From positions 210,484,709 to 210,548,708 of the forward strand of contig CM057009.1 in NCBI GenBank assembly GCA_029891345.1: a stretch of DNA of 64,000 bases. Reading direction: 5' to 3'. Each line of letters starts with the position of its first letter. Within the stretch, counting starts at the first letter, position 1. A program made the translations under genes and the position numbers. The notes below the pieces were generated by a model. It was given only the letters and a program-made list of their open reading frames with translations. It did not search any database and was not told the origin of the DNA. Shown piece after piece: positions 49,561 through 62,396 of the stretch. This DNA is from Dryococelus australis. Taxonomy: Eukaryota > Arthropoda > Insecta > Phasmatodea > Phasmatidae.

Positions 49561-50339
49561 TAATAAAGCTGTTGTGTTTTGTGCTAAATAATATAGGGTA
49601 TTAATGTTTACACGTTTTGCATTTTTTGTCTTGAATTATTATGTTCATTTGTGTACCGTGAGTATCCTTGAATAAGTGCCCCAAAGTCACCAACAACGAG
49701 CCTTGTTTCATTCTACGTGCGCTCTGCCTACATCTAGACAGGTAAGTTGCTCATTTCTCTGTCAGACTTTTGTGTGCTTCATGAGTTTTGAAATCAGAAG
49801 TTGGCAACACTTAGTCCTGTAGCTAAATATATCCAGAGGCTTTGTAATAGGACTTGATACCCTAGTACCTTTCATAGTGTTGGGGGAAATGGATAGTGGA
49901 TCAGGGACAGGTCATCTCCTCAGAGGGGACAGATGAGAAGAAGGGGAAGGGAAGGGGGATGGATACAATTTTGAAGAATTTGTGTTGCACAACTCTTTCG
50001 CTAACATTACTCATGCTAATAAGATGAAAAAATGATTGAGTGTCTAAAGACAGACAATTTTATGCAAATGCGTTACATGTTAACTAAAAAATTGTAAGTG
50101 AACCAGCTTAAAATTTTTTTTTACATCTTGCAACCTTTTGACAAGTTCCACAGCGGGTAAGCATCAACGCATTACCTTTGAATCAGAAAGTTCTTTGAGT
50201 TCTGATTCATCGTCCGATATATATTTGTTCAACAACTTGGCCTATATCCTTTTGGATACAGCTTTCGGGCGGAGACTTGTGGACACACAAATTTCAAATG
50301 ACAAAATTAATTTAGATGTGGATATTGTTGCTCTTCTTT
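49561..50339. other. Spacer between LINE relic and gypsy element
   Basis: A frame at 50138-50340 is serine-rich at its start and runs into the gypsy sequence in another frame; I do not recognise it. A purine-rich stretch lies at 49890-49960. Confidence 0.4.
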
Positions 50340-53195
50340 TTCAAAGATTCAAGGCATCTGTTTTGGCATTGAGCCAGCAGAGAGGATTGGCATCCTGTCA
50401 GGTAAAGTTGTTGTAACAAGCACATTGGTTTCTTCTAATTCTGACAGTTTTCTAGTTAGAACTATAAACTTGTCCAATTGTGCCATTCGTCTTGAGGAGT
50501 TTGCCATTATGGGAAATTGCAAGCAGGTCACACAGATACTTCCAATTCGAGAAGATTACATGGTAAAACAAAAAGAATGTCATTTACTAGAAGTACAGGG
50601 GGATTATCTATTAAGAAGAAAAGAAAATCTTATCTGGTGACAGGAGAAGGCTGTCTCTGAATTACTGCAGAGAAATAGGGATGCCCTCTTGTGTGGATCA
50701 AATGACGACTGATGTGACATGCCACCACATAGATAATAGAGTTGCTAGGCCCATAAAGCAGACAGACACCAAGATGACTGCCACTAGTTTCGTATGAGGC
50801 AGTTGAGGGATTTCTGATAGAAATGATAGAAATATCAGTACATGATCATCCTCCATAGTTCTTGTTAAAAAGAAAGATGGCTCTCTGAGGTTTTGTGTGG
50901 ATAATCACCAGCTTAATAATGTGCCAGAAAGCATCTTATCCACTTGCAAGGATACATGGCCCATTAAAAAGCCTATCAGGTCCACAATGGTTTTCTTCTT
51001 TGGATATGAAAAGTTTGGTACTGGCAGTGCAAGGTGACCCCAGAGAATCAAGAGAAGGCTGTATTATGTATCCAAGGGAAAGGATTCTGGCAGTTTCAAG
51101 TTATGCATTTTGGGCTATGTAATGCCCTGCCAAATTCAAACACATGATGAAAAAAGTTTGCCTTTAGCTATCTGTCAGGTTTACCTGGATACCATTGTTG
51201 TGACAGGAGAGACATTTGAAGAGCACCTATTATACTTAGACTTTGTATTCTATAAAGTGGCTGCAGCCATATTGAAACTGGTTCCTAAGAAGTGGCACCT
51301 GTTCCAAAGAAAATTAATTACTTAGGACATGTAGTGTCAACCCATGGAATCGAAACATACCACCAGAAGACCAATATCAAACTGGTCCTGAGAAGACCAA
51401 AGTAATAATAAATTGGCAGACACCAACTGACAAAACTGAAATGCGGAGGTTCCTGGGATTATATGCCTATTACCACCAATTTGTGCCTAGGTTCACAATG
51501 ATTGCAAGCCACTTAATGAACTGACTGAGGTGACAATCAGATATTATTGAACCATTGAGTGTGAAAATGGTTTTAGTAAACTAAAAAAAATTGATATCTC
51601 CACCAGTCCTGGATTTCCTGAAAAGTGAGGGTATATTCATTTTTGAAACTGATGCTAGTGATGTAGGCACTGGAGCTGTGTTATCTCAGGTTCAAGATGG
51701 GAAGGAAAGACCACTAGAATACTTCAATAAGTTATTGCATAACCCTGAGAGAAATAGCTGTGTTACAAGCAGGGAGCTTCTGTCCATGGTGAAGGCAATT
51801 TCCGACTTCCACCCTTACCTTTACGGCAGACATTTTATTCTAAGAACCCACCATGCTTCAATACACTGGTAACTAAATTTCAAGAATAACGAAGGTCAAA
51901 TAGGTTGGTGGATAGAGCATCTTCAATAATATGACTTTGAAGTAAACAACTTCACAGCAATGCAGATGCACTGCCTAGGAGGCCATGTGAGGCTTTTTGT
52001 CATTATTGCAAATGCCAGGAAGAAAAGATTGGCGAATCGCTGAAGGTATAGAGGACAAAAATTCAAGAAGGTTCTTTATCTTGTAATGAGTCACCTACCT
52101 GGAGTGATGAGGTTATTAGGAAAGATCAGCTGAATGATCCCACTTTAGTACCATTACTAAAGTGGAAATAAGCTGGCTGTCAGCCAAAATGGGAAGAGAT
52201 ATCTAGCCTGAATGCAGCAGTCAAAGCATACTAAGCACAATGAAATTCCCTCATGCTGAAGATTAGCATACCTTACGGAAACTGGGAAAGCAATGATAGA
52301 AAAAAACACACTTATAATTGGTACTTACAGAATGCAGGGTTCCTGAAGTCTTAAAAGAACTGCATAATGCATCAGCCAGTAGGCTCCTTGCTGTTAATAT
52401 GTCCCTCGACAGAGTTAGACTGAGATTCTTCTGGCTTCATTGTTGGGAGGACGTTGAGAAGTGGTGCCAATTGTGTGACCCCTGCACTGCGAGGAAGGTC
52501 ACAAGGACCAGAAGACAAGGTCATCTCCAATAATACAATGTTGGAGCCCTATTTGAGAGGATAGCAACAGGATTCTGGGCCTCTTGATTTTCACAGAGAG
52601 AGGTAAAATTATCTACTGATGGCCCAAGATTACTTTGCTAAACGACCTGAGGTAATTCCCCTCCCAAACCAAGAAGCACGTACTGTGGCCGATGCATTCA
52701 TAGAGAATGTCTTCTCATGGTTTGGGATGCCACTAGAACTCCATTCTGATCAGGGAAGAAACATTAAAGCTGAGGTCCTCCCGGAGGTAAAAAAGATTCT
52801 TGGGATGAAAAAGAGTAGTACTACAACCTTACATCATCAGTCGGATGGAATGATCAAGAGGCTTAACTGCACTTTTGAGCAGTACCTGTTGATCTTTCTG
52901 ACAGTCCCAAAAGGACTGAGATTCTAAGGTGCCATAGTTTTTTTCTTGCTTACCACTTAGCAGTTCATGAGTCATCAAGGGTAACACCATCAAGGATATT
53001 GTTTGGATGAAACTACGCCTCGCTAAAGACCTGCTGTTTGGCTGACTGACAGATGGCATTCATGAATTTGCTCAACAGCACCTCAGCATAAATAGTGTCA
53101 GGATGAAGAGAGAGTATGAAAGCAGAATGTCAGATATTTCAAGAAGGGCAACAGCAGTGAGACCATGGTTGTTTTACATGACACTGTCACAGTTC
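50340..53195 (+). pseudogene. Ty3/gypsy pol relic, plus strand, 5' truncated
   Basis: The sequence begins just after the protease, with EPAERIGILSGKVVVTSTLV and TINLSNCAIRLEEFAIMGNC, paralleling the minus-strand element. Reverse transcriptase has RFCVDNHQLNN, 'SYPLARIHGPLKSLSGPQWF' and the active-site strand VYLDTIVVTGETFEEHLL, so YLDD is YLDT (51182-51193). RNase H reads FETDASDVGTGAVLSQVQDG and KERPLEYFNKLLHNPERNS, then LLSMVKAISDFHPYLYGRHF. Integrase has an H2C2 finger (CQLCDPCTARK, about 52470), LHSDQGRN with the second Asp and a TLHHQSDGMI segment. gag and protease are missing. It is related to, but not the same insertion as, the element at 36.7-43.4 kb. Confidence 0.85.
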
Positions 53196-54009
53196 TGATG
53201 TGGCATAGACGACGGCAACGTGATGATGGGTGTATGAAAACGTGAGCATAGATCATGTTTTCATAACTCTCCAGTCGTTATCTAAGGCCGTCGTGACTAT
53301 GACCGCTTGGAAGTGTAAATATACAGGTGTTAGTATTGAAACTCTACAAGAGAGATGTTGTTTTTGAAGTTGGATAAGCTGTCAGAAATTTTCAGCCAAT
53401 AGAAAACGGAAACCAAAAATAAGCAAACTAAATTGATATTGTTGTTATATTGTTTAGATTTTTCCTCCAGCGCAACAGATTTAAAGCAATGTCCACAGTG
53501 CAAGTATTTATTGTATTTACACTATAAACATGAATCAGTGAGAATTTCACAGTTTCAACCAGTCACAAGTAGCTGACTGATAAAACAATCACTTCAGTCT
53601 GTGTCTCTAGCAACTTTCCCAGCCTCTAATGATTTTCAAAATAAAACGTTGGCCGCTAAAAAAGTGTATCAAGTAAAGTGACAATGAATAAACTATTAAA
53701 ACCAATACAAAATAATTTGTAAAATGTGTCTCCCCTTTCAAAACGTCATTTTACGAGGTAATATGAAAACTCAACCCTTCATTCCTTTTTTAATTCTTTA
53801 ATTTTGTTTTCATGTAATCATCACAGCACTCTGAAGGTTTAAGCTTCGTATAGTGTGATGAAGAGAGTGCACTCATATGCACTATTCGTTTTAACAATCC
53901 TAACGGTACCCATTAAATGAAAAACCAAAAGTAAGAGCATTTAAATTAAATCCTCACAATTTTGAGGCAAAACAGTACGTTACACATTTTCCTCCCATTA
54001 TATCAACTT

Positions 54010-54095
54010 GGCTCGGTAGTACAGATGGTAAGGTAATGGTATAAAGTCAAAGAGCGTACGAGTTCAATCTCAGTCCAGCACAAAATATTTTCTCT
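54010..54095 (+). repeat. tRNA-like SINE head
   Basis: 'tggctcggtagtacagatgg' as A box region and 'gagttcaatctcagtcc' as B box with T-arm-like pairing, at about the spacing of a tRNA gene. The cloverleaf is degraded. Confidence 0.45.
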
Positions 54096-54504
54096 ACTTC
54101 TTTTAATTACAGTAAACTTCCCAATATAAATAGTAAACAATCATAAATATGATTATTTCACATAAATATATGGCTACATTCAATAAAAACAATATTTAAT
54201 TTGCCACTGTGATCAGCTTATTTATGTTTTATCAAAGGTAAAAGTAACATTTTTTACTTATTTAATGTGATACATTATTGTTTGTAATTTATGTTATTTT
54301 CAGAAATTGTTTATTTCTATAATTTCTTTGTATAAATGCAATAGTAAGCATGTAACTACACAGTGAAATCAGCTGCCTGTGCTTTTTTTATTTAGCTTTG
54401 GTTTTTATTATTGCTTTTAGACAAAGATGTTCTAGAAATAAGCGTTTTCTGTCAATAACTTCAATTATAAATAGCAATAATGTGTCACATAAAATTACTA
54501 AAAA

Positions 54505-54592
54505 ATTTAGTTACACGGAGATTTGAACTCTAAAATCTAAAAATTTGCACCGCGATACCACGCACAAACTCACTGAGCTACCACCGCAACTA
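54505..54592 (-). repeat. tRNA-like SINE head, opposite orientation
   Basis: On the minus strand 'gcggtggtagctcagtgag' (A box) and 'gagttcaaatctccg' (B box) are spaced as in a tRNA with a long variable region. It ends 'cgtgtaact' without CCA-type maturation context, so a SINE or decayed tRNA is more likely than a gene. Confidence 0.5.
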
Positions 54593-55085
54593 TGAAATAT
54601 GCCATGTAAAATAGTACAATAATGGTAGTCCATAGTTATCATGTATTTTTTATGTTGAGTTTATTGTGTTATTATGACAGTGGGGGTAAATTTAAACGTT
54701 TCCCGTTACTTATGCGTACATTAAGTTTCCATTTGTACATAAATACGTTTTACCGAACCCATAATTTTTTCGTAAACGGACATATACAGTTTGAGGTTTT
54801 ACTTGGGTGTCAGCAATCTTGTCTGTTGTAGCTAAGTGGGTACAGAGGGCTGTAGTCACAATGGCTAATATATGGTGACACAAGTATGATGGGTGCGCTG
54901 TAGTTATGATGCCCAATGATGGGCTTAAACTTGATCCATGCTCGCTTTTTCACATGAAGCGTCACAACAGTGACATGTTGCGCCTATAATGGGCCAAAAT
55001 TACAACCATGCTTGCCCTGCTGGTGTGGCTGTACAACCTTTAGATGAGAAAAGGGCACTGTTCAAAGCTACAGATATGCTGGGAA

Positions 55086-55249
55086 GGCCCCTAAATAATT
55101 CTGAATAAGATCAAATATGTTTCTTTCGGGTTTGTCGTCAAGGCTTTTGGGCAAAGCCAAAGGATGTCCACATAGACAGATTGGCACTCTACAAACGACC
55201 AGATGTAGCGGAGTCTGTTCGGCATGAACAGACTTGAGGAGGGGACAGT
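55086..55249 (+). pseudogene. C-terminal end of gypsy pol and polypurine tract
   Basis: 'KDVHIDRLALYKRPDVAESV' is the usual close of gypsy pol (family: 'VVH.DRL..Y'). The stop is followed by 'gaggaggggacag', a polypurine tract that abuts the LTR at 55250. Confidence 0.75.
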
Positions 55250-56142
55250 GTTACAGATGGCCACTCTGCGAGCATGCGAGCACGGATGATTTATTGATGT
55301 GCGTGCTATCAGTTGCAACTGGAGACATAGCGGCGTTTCACAAAGGAATGTTTACAAGGCATGCTTGTTATACCTATCATGGTCCATGCTGCTCCTGACT
55401 TTGGGTATCGTGTGTCTTCGAGACACATGAAGAATGTTCTGTATTACTGACTTTGTTTCTTTCAGCATGACTAAGGGTGCGTTGAATTTCCAGATGGTCA
55501 TGGTAACTGATATAAAAGTGCATCTAGCCCTTGAGCCGGGGAGTTGATGAGTGGAATAGTCCTGGAGTTTTGGTGATGGATAACCAGTACGAGAAACCAG
55601 CGAGATAAGTGACCAGTGGGAGGGAAAATATGCGACTGCGAGTATCAGGGCAGTGAGGAGTGCGACTGGCAGGCAGGACTTTGGACTGGATGCATGAGTG
55701 AAAGACATTACAAACTATGGCAATGGACAGATTGAAAGTGTGTTAATGATGAGTATAAATCAATTTACTATATCCAAACAGAGATATTATGAAAAAAGCT
55801 AGTGTTGAAGTAGAAATTAAATATTGTGCTCACTGAGAAATAAAAAAGTAATAGTGGAGATAGATAAGGTAAAACGTTGTTACGAAGTTTCTAAAGGTAC
55901 TGAAAAAATAATACTTACTAACAAGGAAAACTTCTTAAATGTGCAGATAGACAAGGTGCACAACTATTCAACTTATTAAGTAGGAAAAATTCTTAAGTGG
56001 GAACTTCTTAACAGGGTTTCAATGTAGATTAATTCCGTAAATAATAGCTTTGTGAATTACAATTAAATTTAGTTATTTTATTTTTTTATTAAGACCTCCA
56101 TTCCACATGAACTCTGATACGCCCCTCAGGCATCTTGTAACA
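55250..56142 (+). mobile_element. 3' LTR of the plus-strand gypsy element, 893 bp
   Basis: It starts TGTTACAGATGGCC right after the polypurine tract and ends CTTGTAACA, then atat. It shares 'tggatgcatgagt', 'attaaatattgtgctcactgag' and 'aagacctccattc' with the LTR at about 62.4-63.2 kb and with the inverted LTR at 36.7 kb. Confidence 0.85.
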
Positions 56143-56944
56143 ATATACTTATACCTGCACTTAACTGAAAGCCATAATTTCCCTTCTTCCACCTGGCAAT
56201 TAGAATTTTTATTTATGAAACTCTGATCAAACACATAGTACTATCACCCTATTGTTACAAACTAATATAAAAGGAAATTATGCAATCTGAACACACTATC
56301 CCACAAACAGCACACTGGTGTCAACAGTTTGCTTCGGTCTTTTGCCCAAATGAAGTATTTATGTTTCAGGCAGAATGAGAAAATATTACTATTTAAAGAA
56401 TGGATAGGATTCACTGCATGTAAAAACTAAATGCAGTACCTTAAAACTGTGGCATTTACAGCTTTACAGTGGGCTTATGTCAAGTGTAGATTCCAGCACT
56501 TCATCTGACAGGCTAGCAACAATTGCTGTGAAGAAAGATATAAAAATAATGACCAAGGATTTGAATCATAAACTGAGATTACATAAAAAATTGAGATTGA
56601 AGCATTTTTTGTAAAGCTCAATAATTCTATGATCCTGAAAACTCATGTGTGCATATCATAGCTGTACATCATTCTTTATTACAAGACAACATGACATAGC
56701 TGGCTATATTCCCAACATAAAATAAGCCTGAACATTTACTACACATATTTAAATTTGAGGTATAATGCTGTATATCATACAAACCATTGACAACCCCTAG
56801 TAGCTAACTCTTCTATAAGGATAAAATTTGTTTGAAACAAATTTGAACAAAATAAGTTTTGAATACCAGAGGGACTGCACATGACTGGCACTATAAAGAC
56901 AGTACCTTAGTTCCAACCTATACGAACTACACATCAATACTAAC
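56143..56944. other. Intron of the ankyrin gene
   Basis: No element was recognised. The donor site of the upstream exon (gttagta) begins at 56944. Confidence 0.55.
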
Positions 56945-57190
56945 CTGAATGCAGTCTTGCCATCATGACCTCGTTGGTCTGTTGGGCATTATGAAATGAC
57001 AGTAACATTTCAATAAGACCTGCATGACCCTCTTGAGCTGCCAACATTAGTGGGCCCTTGCCATCATTGTCAGCTTCATCCACACGAGCTCCTGCTTCAA
57101 GGAGGGCCTCACATACCTCTTGATGACCTTCAAATGCTGCATAATGTAAAGGTGTCCATCCTGAATTGTCACGATGCTGCTCATCAAGAC
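56945..57190 (-). CDS. ANKRD50: ANKRD50 exon (ankyrin repeats) with a frame break
   Basis: The acceptor 'aataattcag' precedes 57190; the donor follows 56945. The exon encodes [69 protein letters not shown]; the expected continuation [13 protein letters not shown] is present but in another frame. Vertebrate ANKRD50 has '[23 protein letters not shown]' at this place. The 246-nt length is incompatible with the phases of the flanking exons by one base, so either 1 base is missing or 2 are extra near 56978-56986. Sequence error, a polymorphic null allele or early pseudogenisation are possible. Confidence 0.85.
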
Positions 57191-60100
57191 CTGAATTATT
57201 TCACATAAAAATTCACAAACCATCAAAATGAAAAATACTTAAGATATAACATTTCATTTTTGCATAATTAATGAAACAATTACCTTATTACAAAATTGTC
57301 TGACTCAGTAATATATTTTAATAAACATTTATAGAATTTAAGTATTAGAAGTGTCCTAATAATTGGCAATTAATGCTGCTAGCAGCTATGTGATCCCAAG
57401 AGCATGGTACACAGTTTCTGGGAGATATATACTAAAAAGGAAGAATGTGAGTTTTCACCATCCTACCCTTCATCATGTTAAAGCCAACTGAGCCTTTCGT
57501 GCCTTTAATAAGATGTAGTGCCCCAGATGGGAAAGAAAAAGAGAAAATTTAGTTGACGTGAACGTAGGGTTCACGTGCGTCTCTCTGACCATTTAGACCA
57601 CACACTCATTCATTGCATTATAGCATGCTGGGGTGATGAGAACAGCCATGAGTACACTGGTGCAGGTCACCGAGAACAAGCAAGCCACTTTTCTCGGGGA
57701 CCTAGATCGCGTAACTCACAAAGGTTGTTTAACCATTTTCTTCCAAGAGGTAACTCTTGGGGGAAATTAGTTAGGTCTGGTACGACGTCCCCACGAAGCC
57801 ACAACTGCCAGGTACAACGGCAATTAGAGGGAAAAAGTGGGCTGCCCACGCAGCAGTGTTATGCATCCCTTCAATCTGCACTACATTGGCAGACCCGCTG
57901 GCCGAAGTGTTGTGTTACGCGGCCTGTATGTATAATGGAATAAGCATGGAATTGCATTGCCCTGCTTATGTCAGAATATTGTCTGCACAATATTTCAGTG
58001 TTCACGAGTTTTTTTGCATACAGCGTGAAATGAAGTCATGCTTAGCCTCTCTTTATATGAAAGAGCTTACCTCATAGCAAGTGTCATAATGGAAAATAGT
58101 GTGTTTTACGCTAGTATGCAGCAGAAATATATTTAGCAGGAGAACAGAGGGGAAGTGACTCATTTACATATCACTGTCTTTATTCCAGCAGTATCACGAA
58201 AGGTATTAAACATTAGCAATGTTTCATAGCACATGTAAGTTTTTTGCAATGGACTGTTCAACACAGCATATTAAAATGATATTCATTGTGTAAGTGCGGT
58301 GAAATTCCCCACATATATAATATTGAGCAACTAAGCAGACACTTGTTTACTCGCGGGGATGTCACCAATATGACATATTAATTCAGTGTTCAGCATATGT
58401 CATGTTAGGTTATGAGAGCAAGCATTTTCATTTCATGCAGATAGCAATTTGATCCCAGCACGAGTACTTGGTGCCGCTACCATGGCTATGTTGGCATCTT
58501 TGGCTTGGCACCCAGAGAGAACGGTAGTGTGGTAGGTTCGCTCTGCGAGCACACTCTGTATGCAACATTTAGGCCTCACCACGTTAATCTGCAATAGACG
58601 TTAAATATACATAACCAGAAACTTTTTCTTTGCATTTAGGTACAGAGGGTTGCAGCCACTACTTTCCCACACAAGGGAACTTAACTTTTCCTTTATACCA
58701 TTCTTGACTTCGGCCGTTTTGCAGCATGGGGCTATCGGCAGGCCCCGGAGTGTCGAGCCCTTATCATTCATACAATCACCTCTTGATTGTAGTGCATACA
58801 AGTATAATTAAAACGTATGCAATGAACTCCAGCCTTTTATTGTGTTTTTGCCCTAGAGGTAACTTCGGACATGGCGTCCTAAAAGCTGCAGAATGATTAC
58901 AGTGTTCTCAGGTGTGTTTATGCATTATGGGTCCTGTCCCTTAGTTCCCTAGACATGCAAATAAAAGATGTGTAGGGGCCTACACCCTACACTCTCGTGG
59001 TAGTACAAACTGCTACCTTATCTTCAGTGTCAATAAGTGCACAGGACGACACCACAGCATCATCAGCATCAACGGAGATGCCAGGGATCCCCATGGGCCA
59101 TTGGCCGACGACCCCCATCTGCTCTACCAAGAGCTCGCGCTGGGCACAACTACTACTTTGCCTTGCCTGATAAGTCAGGCAGGGTGAATGCAGTGTCACT
59201 GAGCAGTCCGTGCACGCCATAGTTGCACTGCCTAGAGTTTTAATAAGATAAAATAGTTACAGGTTACAAAATAGTCAGAGTTTATTATAAATACTCAAGT
59301 TTTCTCTGCTTGAGAACTCTGGAAATAGTAAGCCAAAACTAACAAAGGTAAAAGCATGATCTGACTATATGGCTCTTTGGCTGAATCATTTTCCCATGAG
59401 ATGGCTCCAGCATGAAGGCAAGATATTCTCTCCGCTTACACTATCTCTGTCTGATACATGCACAACATGAGTGCATGTATCAGAAAAGTTTTCTGGCATC
59501 ACTATTGAAGAGAAATGTATCAACATCTGAAAGAAACAAATGGGATGATGGGTTGGGACTGACTTCAGGAAAAAGTAACAAAGAAACATAGGTGTTGGCA
59601 ATGAAGTCACCATTATGGGTGAGTTGTAAAAATGTTTCCACCTGACATGAACTATTGGTATGGTAACCACGCCTAGACTCTCTTTGGTTGGAAATATGAG
59701 GGTTGGGCATCACAACACTCATATGGTTTTAAAAGATTTGATTCATGATGAGCCAGATCTTTAGGAAAATATAGAATTGAACTTTTATTCTGAAGATGTT
59801 GGAGTTGAATGTTTAGAGCAAACAAGAAGCAGGATGTGTGCAATATGTTTATCAAATCAGGATATGACTTCCTGTTGGTATAATAAGCAGAAAATTATTA
59901 ACTGGAATAATGTTGAACTTCAGAAATTCGAACTTCAGAAAACAGAGTTGAAAAACAGAATGGGATGCAAACGTGGCTGAAATTGGTGAGTGAGTGAAGA
60001 GATTTGGGCAGTTCTTAAGAGCGAGGTCTTGAGAATCGAGCTGAAGCTGGTGCTGGGATGTGGGTCACTGTTGAGGCTGAAACTGGTGTACTAGTCTGCA

Positions 60101-60810
60101 TATTAATGGCAATGCAGCATTTTGTCGTAGCAGCTGGAGTGAAGATGATGCCTCTTTTTGATAGCCAGAATTTTGGGGAGTTACAATTTTTAAAATTTGT
60201 TATTATAGTTTTTAAGTTATCAAGTAAAAATATACTTAAAACTCTGAACTGAATTCATGTAGAATTATTCAATTACCATTTTATCATCTACAGATTTACC
60301 ACAAGAATCAACTTTACAATACTGGTATGCAAGCTATGCAAAATATCAAAATTATGTAAAATGAAAATTATTACAAAATATCAATAAATGGCTTTTTAAT
60401 CTGTATATGCATACATATAACCCCATTACCATACATAATTATATAACAATAACTTTCAAAATCATTTTAGCTTTGTTTTAGGTTAAGTATAACATAACTT
60501 CAAAATTGAAGCATTTCAATTATTTCAGTAAATTTAAAACCACATTTTGATTTAAAAATTTATTTATATTTATATATTTTGCAACTTTTGTTCAATCTTG
60601 AATTAACATAAGAGATAGCAAGTGTGACGCTTTTATAAATGCTGAAGTTTATAAAAATCACTTGACTCTAAAGCATGAAGTCACTGATATAACCCATGAG
60701 ATTACGTTCCACTTCATAAATACAAATAATTTTTTGTAAAATTCTTAAAAGCATGGTAAATAGCCCTTAACATCTTGATGAAACATTCTTTCAGAAATGA
60801 AACCAGAAAC
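57191..60810. other. Upstream intron or flank, no gene recognised
   Basis: Several open frames of 60-122 codons occur (for example 57575-57943 and 58987-59220) in GC-richer patches at 57.5-57.95 and 58.99-59.22 kb. None shows a motif I know. These patches may be transposon fragments. A short palindrome 'acgtgaacgtagggttcacgt' lies near 57555. Earlier ANKRD50 exons were looked for on the minus strand and not found. Confidence 0.4.
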
Positions 60811-61738
60811 ATATTGTTAATGGCTGCAGCTGGCATCGGCCATCGGCTCCCATTTTATGTGGTCCAGGGTGACCCACCTGCTCCCTCCTATCCCTTGGGC
60901 TGACATGCTTGCTGGACAGTGGCCGTCAAGCTGTCACGCTGCTCGGCTCCTAGCTAGCATCGCGGCCCCTCCCCTCCCCTTCTGGGAAGTACAAGTGTGG
61001 CAAGGATGTAAGAATATTCTGGTGGGACTGGCTGGCGTCACAGGCCCTCTTCCTCCCCCTGCTGAAGAAGCCAACACCTGTGAGATGCGCAGGAGTGTTC
61101 TTTGAATTTAGATGCTCAGCGCAGCACACGAGTAGGAGAGAATTCTGGGTGATGGACTACAACGTTATATATGCTGCTGCAGTCCAGTGGCCAACAGCTT
61201 TGATGAAGGCAATCTAGCTGAGTGTGGGCACAAAGTGAAGTACGGTATGACTGTGAATGAGGTGTTTTTGATGTGAATGGACAAGAGGGCTTGAAACCCG
61301 GCGAGTGAAGCCTACTGTGTGTGAGGGCACTCTGAGAAATCTAGAAAATTGTGGACTGGCAGAACATGGACTAAACTGAGGGGGGACTGAATGGACATGT
61401 AATACGGATTTTGTTGTAAATATTGGAATTGTCAAATATGGACAGATAATTTATTAAATAATTGAATAGGTTGATACACTCTCTATTGGGACTGATTCTT
61501 AATTCTTTAGTTTCATTGATTTATTTGAGGTAAATTATAAATTGTATTAATTGAATTGATTAATTGTAAACAGATGATATCAATTAATTGTGAGATGTCA
61601 AGTCGAGAGAATTTTATTTGTAGTCAATGTAAATCAAATTAGAAAATTATAATTAATTCTTTTATTTAATTAAGTACTCCATCCCTTAACGAAGTTGGTT
61701 TAGCGAACTTAATTTTTAGAGAGAAATTGTAACAATAT
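60811..61738 (+). mobile_element. Solo LTR with ATAT target duplications
   Basis: The LTR itself is 60815-61734 (920 bp), starting TGTTAATGGCTGCAGC and ending AAATTGTAACA, with atat directly on each side. Near the 3' end 'taagtactccatccc' parallels 'taagacctccatt' of the other gypsy LTRs here, so it is a related but different family. Internal sequence is absent, as expected after LTR-LTR recombination. Confidence 0.85.
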
Positions 61739-62396
61739 ACAACAGTTGTAAGACAATTACAAAAAATACATATATGTTTTACCCAGAACTTGAACCAAGT
61801 AGACCTCATACTATAAACTAGCAATTAACTGCATTCTAGAGGTTGGATTTGGGGTATCAAATTAGGATGTAATCAGTTTAATGTTTTGAATGATAGGGTT
61901 TAACCCAAGATATTTACAAGGACATCAATTTTGAAAATAAGTGTCTGAGTCACTTAAAAAACGCAAGTTTACATGGCCTACCATAACAGTATTTGTGTGA
62001 AGAATTTGGTGCAAATTGGTTTATTGGTCCTCGAAATATAGCATAAGAACTAAATTTTATTATTTGGTGCTATCTTACAAAATTGCCTAAAAAGGTTGTG
62101 TATATGATACTACTAATAGATTCTGTCAGCTTAAAAAGTTTGGATGAATTGTTTAATAGATATAAAAAAATTATCAAAATATTTATATGGCTGCAATTTT
62201 GAAAATCAATGTCTGACCCAACAAAATCATCAATGTTTACATGGACTCCATTAATGTTGTGCAAAATTAGGTGGAAATTAGTTGCATTGTTGCAGAAATG
62301 TGGCAAAATGTTCAATTTCCTCACCTGGCACTATTTTGAAAAACATGAGTTGCTATTCATAAACAAGATATTCATTTAAAAACATTTTGGAAAAAA
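61739..62396. other. AT-rich spacer
   Basis: There are two imperfect copies of a phrase about 'ttttgaaaat...tgtctgaYcc' and 'tttacatgg' (about 61930-61975 and 62195-62240), suggesting a diverged duplication of roughly 265 bp. No gene. Confidence 0.4.

Larger units (their letters stand above)
53196..55085. mobile_element. About 1.9-kb insert of unknown type splitting the gypsy pol
   Basis: The gypsy frame is lost near 53195 and the end of pol resumes near 55086. The insert contains two tRNA-like heads in opposite orientation (54010-54095 plus, 54505-54592 minus). I found no terminal repeats or target duplication. It may be several nested insertions. Confidence 0.45.

Noticed and set aside
54505-54592. 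A functional tRNA gene on the minus strand
   Set aside because: A and B boxes are present, but the stems are not fully paired and the variable region is too long; a SINE head or decayed tRNA fits better.
57575-57943. 122-codon plus-strand open frame in a GC-richer patch
   Set aside because: No recognisable domain, no splice context, and high Arg/His/Ser bias typical of a chance frame; it may be a transposon fragment.
58987-59222. Overlapping open frames on both strands (77 and 61 codons)
   Set aside because: The two strands are equally open and no motif is seen, so coding cannot be supported.
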